Of a stretch of 64,000 bases of DNA, positions 25,881-35,697 are shown one piece after another. How positions within the stretch are numbered: position 1 is the first letter of the stretch; each line of letters starts with the position of its first letter. The DNA comes from Photobacterium lutimaris (GTDB lineage: Bacteria; Pseudomonadota; Gammaproteobacteria; Enterobacterales; Vibrionaceae): contig NZ_PYMH01000004.1 in the NCBI RefSeq assembly GCF_003025555.1, positions 124,001-188,000 on the forward strand, in the 5' to 3' direction. Made by a program: the position numbers and the translations under genes. The notes under the pieces were generated by a model. That model searched no databases. It was not told the DNA's origin and saw only the letters and a list, made by a program, of their open reading frames with translations.

Positions 25881-26897
25881 GTGATTAAACGAGTAATCAA
25901 TTATTTCAAGAAAGAATGGTTTCTAACCGGGATGCTAACAGCGGTTGCGCTGGCAGCCCTAATGCCTTCAGTGGGTCAGTCGGGGGGGATACTGCATTTA
26001 GACCAAGTGACGGCCGTGGGTATTGCCATTATTTTCTTCCTCCATGGTGTTGGTATGTCGCCACAAGCGATCAAAGCCGGCATCACGAACTGGAAGCTGC
26101 ATCTCTTTGTTCAGAGCGCGACCTTTATTGCCTATCCTTTGCTCTGGCTTATTTTCGGTAATATGTTCCATGCCATGATGCCGGCTGCATTGGCTTTTGG
26201 TTTCTGTTATCTGTTCGTTTTGCCAAGTACGATATCTTCATCGGTGGCCATGACCAGTGCAGCCAAAGGCAATGTACCGGGAGCGATTTTTAATGCTTCC
26301 TTGTCCAGCGTATTGGGTGTGTTGATCACCCCTTTGTTGATCCAGTGGTTTATGGGCATGGAAGGGGTAGAGATGGATATAATTGATACCGTGGTGTCAA
26401 TCTCTTCGATGCTGTTACTGCCGATGATTGTCGGGCAATTGCTACGGCCTGTGTTGCTTAAGCTCTTGGAAAAACGTAAATCAATCATTAACAAAATCGA
26501 CAAATGGGTGATTTTGCTTATCGTCTTCAATGCATTTAGCGACTCGGTGAAAGATGGGATATGGTCTGATTTTGCCCTCAGTACCTTGGCAATGACCTTA
26601 CTGTTCACCACCCTTATTCTGTTGTTGGTGGTACACAGTATGCAATGGATTGCCCGCAAGGCTGGTTTTAACCGAGAAGATGAAATTGCTGCCGTTTTTT
26701 GTGGTACCAAGAAAACCTTGGCGGCCGGTGTACCGATGGCCAAAGTTATTTTCGGTGCTAACCCAATGCTGGGGATGATGTTGCTACCGATTATGTTCTA
26801 CCATCAAATTCAGATTTTCTATTGTGCCATTTTGGCTAATCGCTACGCGAAAGAGAGTGAGCAAGAAGCACAGGTAGCGGTTAAGCAAACCGCTTAG
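25881..26897 (+). CDS. SBF-like (bile acid:sodium symporter fold) transporter, YfeH type
   Basis: The GTG at 25881, with AAGGTGAG five bases before it, gives 338 residues; the longer in-frame start at 25824 lacks likeness. About ten helices are seen. PSTISSSVAMTSAAKGNVPGA and CGTKKTLAAGVPMAK are the two crossed-helix motifs of the fold and hold the sodium and substrate sites. E. coli YfeH belongs to the same family. The substrate is unknown. The gene is divergent from a cupin-AraC regulator, a frequent pair. Confidence 0.85.
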   Translation: MIKRVINYFKKEWFLTGMLTAVALAALMPSVGQSGGILHLDQVTAVGIAIIFFLHGVGMSPQAIKAGITNWKLHLFVQSATFIAYPLLWLIFGNMFHAMMPAALAFGFCYLFVLPSTISSSVAMTSAAKGNVPGAIFNASLSSVLGVLITPLLIQWFMGMEGVEMDIIDTVVSISSMLLLPMIVGQLLRPVLLKLLEKRKSIINKIDKWVILLIVFNAFSDSVKDGIWSDFALSTLAMTLLFTTLILLLVVHSMQWIARKAGFNREDEIAAVFCGTKKTLAAGVPMAKVIFGANPMLGMMLLPIMFYHQIQIFYCAILANRYAKESEQEAQVAVKQTA

Positions 26898-27167
26898 TTG
26901 CAAGCGTGTGCCCACATCATGAAAACAGCCAAGGCTCAGACGTTGACAGAACACTGAAAATCACACAGCACTAAAAATTGCCAGCTGGCACGTTTTTGGA
27001 CAAAATTAGTGGTTTAGTACAAATGCACTAAACCATTAAATAGAGATAAAAAGTATCTTGCAACCTCTACTGGCAAACTATCGCTAATAAAATCATGTTT
27101 TCCATGTCACAAATAACAGCAAACCTTCGACTAAGGAGTTATTTTTCTCCTAAAGAAATAGTAAAAG

Positions 27168-28133
27168 TTATTGTTTCTGTTTCTCAAATGCCAAGCGTTC
27201 TTCAGCACCTTTTTTAAGCGTGCGTAGTTGCTCAATTAAGCCTTGCTTGTCAACAAAGGGATGTTTATAGTCGTCTCCCCTAGAATCAATAAGTTTACTT
27301 GCTTCTGTCATTCCATTGCTGAAAGGATGCGCAGTTAGATGAACTGAGATTGGGTGCTCGCTAGCATTTACGAGTTCTTCAATTCGCTCGATGCTTTGGA
27401 TGTAAGCTTCTACCTGTTCTGGCCCGTCTATAGCATTTAACCCTAAACCACCAATCGAGATAGCTCGATATGTATTTTCGCCATCTTGAACGTCAAAAAC
27501 ATAAGAGGCCGTACCCCAAGTGTGACCTGGAGTACTCAACAATATAAACTCCTTGCCTCCCACAGTGAACAAATCACCATCTTTAGCGACGATATCCGCT
27601 TCAGTTAGAAAACGACTGTCCCAGTAAGCTTTTGGTTTCTTATTTACATCTTCAAAGGCCTCTAGCCAACCTTCTTCCGTCATAACAAATTGAGCATTAG
27701 ATAGCTCTTTCAGATGACTTGCGCCACCCGTATGATCAAAGTGTCCGTGCGTCATAAGAACCAATTTAATATCCTCTGGTTTTACGCCCACACTCTCTAT
27801 ATTGCGAATGAGCTGCTCAGAAAACGGCCCCGTAAGCGTATCAATTAATACAGCACCGTCATCTGTTTTTATAAGCCAAGATGACACCCAACATACGCCG
27901 ACATAATAAACATTATCAAATGCCTCATAAGGTTTAATATACTGTCCTTCTGCATTATTTAGCCAACGGTTAAGCTCTCTATCCATTTTTCCAGTGCGGC
28001 CAAATTCAGAAAATGCGGCGTTGATAGTCTCAGATGGACATCCCACAAGATCGTCTGGTGTCAAAGGTTGTGCGAATGCACTTGAACTAAAAAGACAACA
28101 AGTGGCGATTAAATTAGTTAAAAACTTAGACAT
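27168..28133 (-). CDS. Periplasmic metallo-beta-lactamase-fold hydrolase, subclass B3-like
   Basis: A signal peptide (cleavage after SSAFA, near residue 21) exports the 321-residue protein. The zinc site is complete: H129, H131, D133 and H134 in HGHFDH, one His in TPGHTWGT near 207 and one in TAHPF near 273. The order and export are as in subclass B3 lactamases. Whether it opens beta-lactams or another lactone or ester is not known. It is divergent from a LysR gene across a symmetrical operator, as in regulated beta-lactamase pairs, although here the sequence is far from the classic AmpR/ampC case. Confidence 0.82.
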   Translation of the reverse strand: MSKFLTNLIATCCLFSSSAFAQPLTPDDLVGCPSETINAAFSEFGRTGKMDRELNRWLNNAEGQYIKPYEAFDNVYYVGVCWVSSWLIKTDDGAVLIDTLTGPFSEQLIRNIESVGVKPEDIKLVLMTHGHFDHTGGASHLKELSNAQFVMTEEGWLEAFEDVNKKPKAYWDSRFLTEADIVAKDGDLFTVGGKEFILLSTPGHTWGTASYVFDVQDGENTYRAISIGGLGLNAIDGPEQVEAYIQSIERIEELVNASEHPISVHLTAHPFSNGMTEASKLIDSRGDDYKHPFVDKQGLIEQLRTLKKGAEERLAFEKQKQ

Positions 28134-28198
28134 GATTAAGTACCCTAATTGTGAGTTGAAACTATCATAATTTCTTTAAATGCACGGATAAACCGCTT

Positions 28199-28223
28199 TT
28201 TGTGCTACATTGAGTTGCACAAA
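28199..28223. promoter_or_regulatory. LysR-type operator between the MBL and LysR genes
   Basis: TTTGTGC-N11-GCACAAA has perfect seven-base arms and contains the T-N11-A spacing typical of LysR binding sites. It lies 23 bases before the LysR ATG and 66 bases before the hydrolase start. Confidence 0.65.
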
Positions 28224-28245
28224 TCGAACAGTTAAGAGGTGTGCT

Positions 28246-29142
28246 ATGGATAAAATCACAGGAATGCGCGTGTTTGTAGAAGTGGTCAATTTAGGCAGCT
28301 TAACCGCAGCGGCAGGTAAACTGGAGATGTCAAGATCCATGGCAACGAGACACCTCGCATCACTTGAGAAATGCTTGGGTGTGACGTTACTGAGTCGACA
28401 TGCAAGAAGATTGCAAATAACCAGTGCGGGGGAAGATGTCCTACCATATTATCGACAAATTTTATCACTAAATGATAGTGTCACGCATATCACAAGCAGA
28501 GATGACGCGGAACCTCAAGGCTTGATTCGAGTCGCTTGTAGTGTGTCTTTTGGGCAATCCCACATAGCAAAATTAATACGCCAATTTATCTCAATTTACC
28601 CCAAAATTTCGGTAGAAGTCATACTTACTGAGCGATATATTGACTTAGCAAAAGAGCCTTTTGATATCGTTATCCAGATAGGCAAAGAACAAGATCATCG
28701 GATGGTGTCTCGCCAACTAACTACTTGCCACTCTGTAGTTTGTGCTGCACCAAGTTATTTGAAAAGCCATGAAAGACCCACTAAACCTCGCGACTTAGTC
28801 ACTCATAATTGTCTACTGCACATCAATCTAGGCAGTAACTTGTGTCTGCGCAATAACTCGGATGCAAGTACAGATCTCCCCATACAGGTGCCTGTGTCTG
28901 GTCAATTCAAATCCAATGACGTCATGGTGCTGTTAGAGGCTGCTATTTCTGGCGAGGGAGTCACGTGTTTGCCATCTGTAATCGTTCAGCCTTACATTGA
29001 TAAACACAAGTTAACCCTTTTGCTTGAGGACTACGTGATGGATGATTTAGCGATAAACATCCTTTACCAATCCCGCAAGCATCTTGCAAAACGTGTCCAC
29101 AAACTCATCGACTTTCTGGTCGATGAGTTTGCGGAAACCTAA
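28246..29142 (+). CDS. LysR-family regulator divergent from the MBL-fold hydrolase
   Basis: The ATG at 28246 has AAGAGG in front and gives 298 residues. The N-terminal helix-turn-helix reads GSLTAAAGKLEMSRSMATRH. The effector domain includes RVACSVSFGQSHIAKLIRQF and EAAISGEGVTCLPS. Sequence is of the CrgA-type group of LysR proteins, which often sense aromatic or hydrophobic compounds. The neighbouring operator and divergent orientation point to control of the hydrolase gene and of itself. Confidence 0.9.
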   Translation: MDKITGMRVFVEVVNLGSLTAAAGKLEMSRSMATRHLASLEKCLGVTLLSRHARRLQITSAGEDVLPYYRQILSLNDSVTHITSRDDAEPQGLIRVACSVSFGQSHIAKLIRQFISIYPKISVEVILTERYIDLAKEPFDIVIQIGKEQDHRMVSRQLTTCHSVVCAAPSYLKSHERPTKPRDLVTHNCLLHINLGSNLCLRNNSDASTDLPIQVPVSGQFKSNDVMVLLEAAISGEGVTCLPSVIVQPYIDKHKLTLLLEDYVMDDLAINILYQSRKHLAKRVHKLIDFLVDEFAET

Positions 29143-29281
29143 TTACTAAAATTAGGTCAACTATCATTTAGTCTGTAGAGTATGAGACTGCTCCGTGAAT
29201 CACATTTTGGGGCAGAAAAGACTTACAAAGTCAGTTAAGTAATAACAAAACCAACTGTTAAAAAAGAGTTTGGATTCAAGC

Positions 29282-29305
29282 GAAAGCCCAACAGTTGGGG
29301 CTTTC
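29282..29305 (-). terminator. Hairpin terminator of hns
   Basis: GAAAGCCCAAC pairs with GTTGGGGCTTTC (one bulged G), eight bases beyond the H-NS stop codon. The stem is strong but no T-run follows. Confidence 0.6.
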
Positions 29306-29312
29306 ACCCTGA

Positions 29313-29714
29313 TTAGATCAGAAAATCATCTAGTGATTTTCCTTCATTCTCGATAGCTTCCTTCAGAGGCGCAGGCATTCGACCTTGACCTGTCCAGGTG
29401 CGCTCTTCACCATCAACGGTGAATTTATACTTAGCTGGACGAGGTGCACGCTTAGTTTTTTTAGGTGTGTCGGCCAAGATTGTTAACAGCTCTTCTGGAT
29501 CAATACCATCTGCAATCAGCATAGCGCGGTACGCCTGTAATTTTTCTTCTTTTTCTTTCTCTGCTTGGTGAGATTCAGCTTCAGCTTCTTCACGCTCAGA
29601 AACCACAGCTTGCAGTTTCTCTAGGGCTTCTTGAAGTTGTTCTAACGTAAATTCTTCTCGTGCAGCAGCGCGCAGAGAACGCAGGTTTAATAGTGTCTTA
29701 AAAGCGTCACTCAT
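29313..29714 (-). CDS. hns: H-NS nucleoid protein (VicH-like)
   Basis: The 133-residue protein has the H-NS layout. Residues 1-65 form the coiled-coil oligomerisation part ([20 protein letters not shown], then a charged helix rich in Glu and Lys). A linker with [13 protein letters not shown] follows, and the C-terminal domain contains TWTGQGRMP, the core minor-groove AT-hook-like loop. H-NS silences AT-rich, often foreign DNA. The gene lies beside the scarred region at 29.8-30.8 kb. Size and motifs are normal and I see no truncation. Confidence 0.93.
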   Translation of the reverse strand: MSDAFKTLLNLRSLRAAAREEFTLEQLQEALEKLQAVVSEREEAEAESHQAEKEKEEKLQAYRAMLIADGIDPEELLTILADTPKKTKRAPRPAKYKFTVDGEERTWTGQGRMPAPLKEAIENEGKSLDDFLI

Positions 29715-29854
29715 AATTTAAAAGTTCATAATAAATAAAGCAGATACATTACATTAATTTTAGTAATTAAACTATTCACAATTAAAGACAATAACACTTG
29801 CAACACTTTGGGGCACAGGCTTTTCAGTGTATTAAAAAGCCTGAAATATTACCT

Positions 29855-30355
29855 CTAGTAGTCGGTTTGCTCTGAAAGCCTCAGTGCATCTTCCAACTCA
29901 ACGGCAAGGTAACAGATTGTGTTGTCTAACTTAGAATGCCCCAACCCTAGTTTGATCGCCCAATTCCTGATGATTTAACGATAAAAAGAGTAGCTTATAG
30001 GTTGCCCCTTTCGTCGAGTACTCGGGAAAAGGTAATTACTTGCATCTAGAGAGGCTGAATAGATCCATATGCAGATACTTTGCTAAGTTCTTGGCGTGAT
30101 TTCGTAGTGCACATCAGTACCAGTTTTCTGCTGGATGCATTGCCCCCTTTCGTAAATCACTCCTTGGGAGGATACGTCGTATACGTGGAGTTGAAGTCAA
30201 TCGCTGGATCTCAATTTACTATCAATGGCCAGATTAAGCAGTGCAAGCTGCATCAAATCGTTTTCAAGCTCTAATCGAGTTCTGATTCGCCAGATTTCTT
30301 GAAGCTGGAATGGCATTTTTATACCGCTACATGCCCTTGATGATTGCTTCCTCAT
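29855..30355 (-). pseudogene. Decayed tyrosine recombinase (phage-type integrase)
   Basis: Starting at the ATG at 30355, which has a full AAGGAGGT ribosome site, the reverse strand reads as the start of a short integrase: MPFQLQEIWRIRTRLELE and NLAIDSKLRSSD. After a frame change come DVSSQGVIYERG, IQQKTGTDV and YEITPRT, a TAG, then NYLFPSTRRKGQPISYSFYR, a TAA, and NWAIKLGLGHSKLDNT with the catalytic-Tyr region CYLAVELEDAL. The piece normally between KLGL and LGHSK, about 30-35 residues with the catalytic HxxR motif, is deleted. Two stops plus the deletion make it inactive. It resembles the ~200-residue integrases common in vibrios. Confidence 0.82.
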
Positions 30356-30518
30356 GCTAACCTCCTTTCGAATGTTGTTGGCCAACTAGGATTTTAGGAA
30401 AGCTAGCGTGACATTCTAGCTAGCAAAGTCATGGACAGAGGTTCGTTAGAGTAAACCACCCAGAACCTATGCATCGGATAACTTCTCTTATCCTAAAGCG
30501 TCAACGACCATCGTTGTC

Positions 30519-30529
30519 GGGGGGGGGGG
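30519..30529. repeat. Poly-G tract of 11 bases
   Basis: Eleven consecutive G residues (12 positions after the TAAAGCG stretch) lie at the edge of the IS remnant. Such tracts slip easily. No functional reading frame depends on it here. Confidence 0.8.
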
Positions 30530-30631
30530 CAATTTGCGCGGGACTGGACAATATCTATCAATACTAGCTAAGTCTACATTGCCGCTAAAGTCCATTTCTA
30601 AGCAAATATACCCACTTGCCTTCAACGGTCG

Positions 30632-30842
30632 ATACTTTTGATTAAGAGCGACTTTTAGGGCTTCCACTTCCAGCATGGACTCAGCTAACAACTTCTTCAG
30701 CTTAGCGTTTTCTTCTTCAAGTGTCCTCAAGCGACGGGCATCTGATTCGTCCATGCTTGCGGCACAGCTCTCTAACCGCAATACCGGCTTCTGCTTCCTT
30801 GAGAATGCCTATGATCTGCTGTTCGTTGAATCGCTTCTTCAT
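30632..30842 (-). pseudogene. IS3-family transposase OrfA remnant with internal deletion
   Basis: From the ATG at 30842 (AAGGAAGG ribosome site) the reverse strand reads MKKRFNEQQIIGILKEAEAG and AVRELCRKHG, the start of an IS3-type OrfA. It then jumps frame and continues from 30754 as MDESDARRLRTLEEENAKLK and LLAESMLEVEALKVALNQKY. The part between KHG and MDESDARR (roughly the YRWRxKYGG segment) is missing, and the junction lies in a shared CATGGA. Downstream there is no OrfB. It is a dead insertion-sequence fragment next to the integrase remnant. The exact ends and inverted repeats of the element were not found. Confidence 0.78.
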
Positions 30843-31182
30843 ATTCACCTTCCTTCTTATAAGATGGACACTACTAAGTTTTGGATGGATTAGAAAGTGG
30901 GGAGCAGGCCGGGCGCTTTCATAACCATGTTGGGGTATTTCTAACCTTTACTTTTACCTTTAAATCGTCATTTATGGGATTGAACAAAACTGACATCACT
31001 TTCGATAACAGAGTCATTCATCAGTTAAGGTGGATCGTTATTGTGTTGCTTGTCACGTTTTGCGCACCATGCACACAAGTTTATCGACAACCTTTCTAAA
31101 GCTATCAATGTGCGCGATACATTATTTTTCGCTCATCAATCAATTTCACTTGTGACAAAGTTATCAGAATTATGCATTTTCG

Positions 31183-31194
31183 GTAACGTTCCCG
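31183..31194. promoter_or_regulatory. ScrR-type operator 1 (upstream of scrY)
   Basis: GTAACGTTCCCG matches the GCAAACGTTCCC box of this regulon with two changes, centred on AACGTT. Confidence 0.6.
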
Positions 31195-31321
31195 AAAATA
31201 TCGATCTATTATCCACCAAGATACAAAAGTGAAGTAATCAACACAGCTTATTTCTACTTTTTCTTCGATATAGAGCTTGTACATCAAAAGTATAAGCCGA
31301 CATGTGCTTACGAATTATTTT

Positions 31322-31333
31322 GGGAACGTTTGC
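31322..31333. promoter_or_regulatory. ScrR-type operator 2 (just before scrY)
   Basis: GGGAACGTTTGC is the exact reverse complement of the box before scrA and lies 35 bases before the scrY ATG. Confidence 0.7.
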
Positions 31334-31353
31334 AGCTAATCCAAAACAATTAA

Positions 31354-32742
<1,389 letters not shown>

Positions 32743-32800
32743 CTTCCGGATATATCGTTAGATAGAGAGCTTTAATCATGATGTGATATTCGCATCATTA

Positions 32801-32840
32801 AATGCCAACCTTATCGTTTCACTCGAAGGTTGGCATTTTT
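32801..32840. terminator. Bidirectional terminator between scrY and scrR
   Basis: AATGCCAACCTT and AAGGTTGGCATT, 12 perfect pairs with a 13-base loop, followed by TTT on the plus strand; the minus strand has A-rich flanks as well. Confidence 0.85.
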
Positions 32841-32877
32841 GTATCTTGTGGAGCGACTTAATTTCTAAAGTAACTCG

Positions 32878-33864
32878 CTAGCAAGATTCTCGGTCAATGG
32901 TGGTGAAGGTCAACACCATCTTACTCATTTCAAAGCTTTTTTTCTCAATACGGTCGAGTAGCAGCTTGGCTCCATTTTCTCCCGCTTTATCAAACGCATA
33001 GTTAAACGTAGAAAGCGTTGGCGTGCATACTGAAGCGAGTTCATCGTCACCCACACCTAGAACCAATACATCCTTTCCAGGAACGAGCCCTGCTTCCTGA
33101 ATGGCTCTGATCGCACCTATTGCGATACGGTCAGTTGCACAGAACAGGCCGTCGAGCTTGGTGTGTTCTTTGAGAGACTGCTTAGCCAGCTTGTAACCTG
33201 AATCTATGGTGAAGTCACCACGGGCGTGAAATTGCAGTGTGAGGTCGTTGAATTGAAGCGATTGAGCGAAGCCTTCCGATCTCATCTTATCAACCGCAAT
33301 ATCATCGCCTTGTACGCCGATGAACCCCATATGCTTGCAACCTTTCGAGATGAGGCGGTTACCTGCTTCAAACCCTACACGAGTGTCGTCGTGCACAATA
33401 CTTGGGATGTTAAACATCGAACCGTCTTGACCAACCAACACCACCGGTACTGCAGAGCTTTGAATCGCTTTGACTAATTTGTTGTCGAGGTGGGTCGCGT
33501 ACAGGATGATGCCTTCAACACGTTTCTGATTAAATATCTGAATATATTCGAGTTCTTTGTGGTGTGTTTGGTGTGTACTCGCTAATAGAACATGCTTGCC
33601 CGCTTGCTCTAATACTGCGGTTAAACCGTCAACCCCTTGAGAGGTGGCGTGGGAAGAAACCCTAGGAACAATCACCCCAACGAGATTGGTTTTCTGAGAC
33701 TTTAAGTCTTTAGCGACTTGGTTTGGGAGATAGCCACACTCTTCTACCGCTTTACGAACCTTAACCTTGGTCGCTTCTTTCACGCCATACTCATCGTTGA
33801 TTACTCTTGAGACCGTCGACTTGGAAACTCCAGCGAGACGAGCGACATCATGAAGACTAGCCAT
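32878..33864 (-). CDS. scrR: LacI-family repressor of the sucrose regulon
   Basis: The 328-residue protein opens with the LacI helix-turn-helix (SLHDVARLAGVSKSTVSRVI) and hinge helix (GYLPNQVAKDLKSQKTNLVG), then a periplasmic-binding-protein-like sensor with DGLFCATDRIAIGAIRAIQE. It is divergent from scrA. A degenerate copy of the regulon operator lies in its own promoter. ScrR-type repressors are usually released by fructose or fructose-1-phosphate. The role is inferred from the surrounding scr genes, which is strong context. Confidence 0.88.
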   Translation of the reverse strand: MASLHDVARLAGVSKSTVSRVINDEYGVKEATKVKVRKAVEECGYLPNQVAKDLKSQKTNLVGVIVPRVSSHATSQGVDGLTAVLEQAGKHVLLASTHQTHHKELEYIQIFNQKRVEGIILYATHLDNKLVKAIQSSAVPVVLVGQDGSMFNIPSIVHDDTRVGFEAGNRLISKGCKHMGFIGVQGDDIAVDKMRSEGFAQSLQFNDLTLQFHARGDFTIDSGYKLAKQSLKEHTKLDGLFCATDRIAIGAIRAIQEAGLVPGKDVLVLGVGDDELASVCTPTLSTFNYAFDKAGENGAKLLLDRIEKKSFEMSKMVLTFTTIDRESC

Positions 33865-33893
33865 TATAAATATCCATTTGTAATTTTAGTTTT

Positions 33894-33905
33894 GGGACGG
33901 TTTGC
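33894..33905. promoter_or_regulatory. ScrR-type operator 3 (scrR promoter)
   Basis: GGGACGGTTTGC differs from GGGAACGTTTGC at two positions and lies 30 bases upstream of the scrR start, fitting autoregulation. Confidence 0.5.
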
Positions 33906-34044
33906 AAACAGACCATCAAATTTTCCTGTTATCAGGAGATTTTAACCCTGTCTTCTCATCTTAGGGAGATAATTTGAAGATCATTCTCACACTATTGAGC
34001 AGTTATCTTTGATCATTTGTTGTTTCTAGGCAAAAATTTGTTTT

Positions 34045-34056
34045 GCAAACGTTCCC
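34045..34056. promoter_or_regulatory. ScrR-type operator 4 (scrA promoter)
   Basis: GCAAACGTTCCC lies 43 bases before the scrA ATG and is the complement of the scrY box at 31322-31333. Confidence 0.7.
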
Positions 34057-34098
34057 GAGAAATTCAAAGGCTCAAATGATAATCCAATGGGGTATGTA

Positions 34099-35538
34099 AT
34101 GAATTATCCAAAAATAGCAAAAGAGCTGCTCTCTCTATTAGGCGGTAAAAGTAATATCACCGCACTCGCACACTGTGCGACTCGTCTGCGTCTTGCAGTT
34201 GCAGACCAAGACAAAATTGACGAACAGGCGATCGATAACCTAGAAGGGGTTAAGGGCCAATTCAAAGTGGCAGGTCAGTATCAGATCATCTTCGGGTCTG
34301 GGATCGTTAACCAAGTTTATGCTGAGCTGGCTAAGCTGACGGAAATGACGGAAATGTCGACCAACGACGTGGCGTCAGCGGGTGCTGATAACCAAAATAT
34401 TGTGCAACGCGCTGTGAAAGGCCTGTCTGATATTTTTGTACCTATTATTCCTGCGATTGTTGCTGGTGGTCTGTTGATGGGTATCTACAACCTATTGACG
34501 GCTCAAGGCTTGTTTATTGATGGCAAATCTTTAATCGACGCTAACCCGGGCTTGACCGACTTAGCAAACATGATCAATACATTTGCTAATGCACCTTTTG
34601 TGTACTTACCTATTTTATTAGCATTTTCAGCGAGCAAGAAGTTTGGTGGTAACCCATACCTCGGCGCGGCTTTAGGTATGTTGATGGTTCACCCAGACCT
34701 TCTTAATGGTTGGGGCTTCGGTGGCGCATCGGTGTCGGGCAGCATTCCAGTTTGGAACATTCTAGGCTTTGAGATTGAGAAAGTGGGCTATCAAGGTTCA
34801 GTACTGCCAGTTCTTGTTTCTGCGTTTATTCTAGCGAAAGTTGAGCTTGGCCTACGTAAAGTGGTGCCTTCTGTTCTGGATAACTTGCTTACGCCACTAT
34901 TGGCAATCTTCGTGACTGGTCTACTGACATTCACCGTTGTTGGTCCATTTACACGTGATATCGGCTTCCTATTGGGTGATGGCCTGAACTGGTTATACAA
35001 CAGCGCTGGTTTCATTGGTGGTGCGGTGTTTGGTTTGATTTATGCGCCATTTGTAATCACAGGTATGCACCATAGTTTTATCGCAATCGAAACTCAGTTG
35101 CTTGCGGATATCGCAACGACAGGCGGCACGTTCATCTTCCCTATCGCGGCGATGTCTAACGTATCACAAGGTGCGGCGGCACTGGCTGTTGGTTTCATGA
35201 CTCGCGATACAAAAATGAAGAGTATTGCGATTCCTTCTGGTGTGACAGGTCTACTTGGTATTACTGAGCCTGCAATGTTCGGTGTGAATTTGAAGCTTCG
35301 CTACCCATTCATTGCTGCGGTTTGTGCAGCTGCGGTTTCAAGTGCATTTATCACTATGTTTAATGTGAAAGCACAAGCACTGGGCGCGGCGGGTATTCCT
35401 GGCATCATTTCAATATCGCCAGAAAAAATTGGCTATTACGTGGTAGGTATGATTATCGCGTTCGTGACTGCCTTTGCTCTGACCGTTGTTTTAGGTCTGC
35501 GTGAACGCAGCAAGCAAAACATTAAAGCAACAGCTTAA
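34099..35538 (+). CDS. scrA: Sucrose-specific PTS enzyme IIBC
   Basis: The IIB domain covers residues 1-85 with the phosphorylated Cys26 in TALAHCATRLRLAV, and the IIC membrane domain the rest (HHSFIAIETQLL, GITEPAMFGVNL). Sucrose is taken up and phosphorylated to sucrose-6-phosphate. No IIA domain is attached, so the glucose-type IIA protein must serve it. I prefer ATG 34099 (GGGGT six bases before) over 34087, because known ScrA proteins start a few residues before the GG(K) motif; the difference is four residues. It is divergent from scrR. Confidence 0.92.
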   Translation: MNYPKIAKELLSLLGGKSNITALAHCATRLRLAVADQDKIDEQAIDNLEGVKGQFKVAGQYQIIFGSGIVNQVYAELAKLTEMTEMSTNDVASAGADNQNIVQRAVKGLSDIFVPIIPAIVAGGLLMGIYNLLTAQGLFIDGKSLIDANPGLTDLANMINTFANAPFVYLPILLAFSASKKFGGNPYLGAALGMLMVHPDLLNGWGFGGASVSGSIPVWNILGFEIEKVGYQGSVLPVLVSAFILAKVELGLRKVVPSVLDNLLTPLLAIFVTGLLTFTVVGPFTRDIGFLLGDGLNWLYNSAGFIGGAVFGLIYAPFVITGMHHSFIAIETQLLADIATTGGTFIFPIAAMSNVSQGAAALAVGFMTRDTKMKSIAIPSGVTGLLGITEPAMFGVNLKLRYPFIAAVCAAAVSSAFITMFNVKAQALGAAGIPGIISISPEKIGYYVVGMIIAFVTAFALTVVLGLRERSKQNIKATA

Positions 35539-35590
35539 CATTTCTCCCTAGAAGCGAAGTTCCCCCGCTTCATTTCCTAAGCTTTGCGGT

Positions 35591-35624
35591 GCTAGCTAGG
35601 TGATTTGGCTTGGCTAGCCTTTTT
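35591..35624 (+). terminator. Weak hairpin with T-run between scrA and scrK
   Basis: GCTAGC at 35591-35596 and 35613-35618 can pair and CTTTTT follows. The stem is only six bases, so it may partly attenuate expression of scrK and scrB. Confidence 0.4.
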
Positions 35625-35697
35625 ATATTTTTACATGACAGCGTAAAGCATCACATTGTATTCGGTTGTCATGATTTTCAGTTTTAAGGTAAGAAAG

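Noticed and set aside
26979..26990. Palindrome TGCCAGCTGGCA after the SBF transporter gene
   Set aside because: Its centre is too tight for a strong hairpin although T residues follow; too weak to call a terminator.
30080..30274. 64-codon plus-strand frame
   Set aside because: It is antisense to the integrase remnant and has no own likeness.
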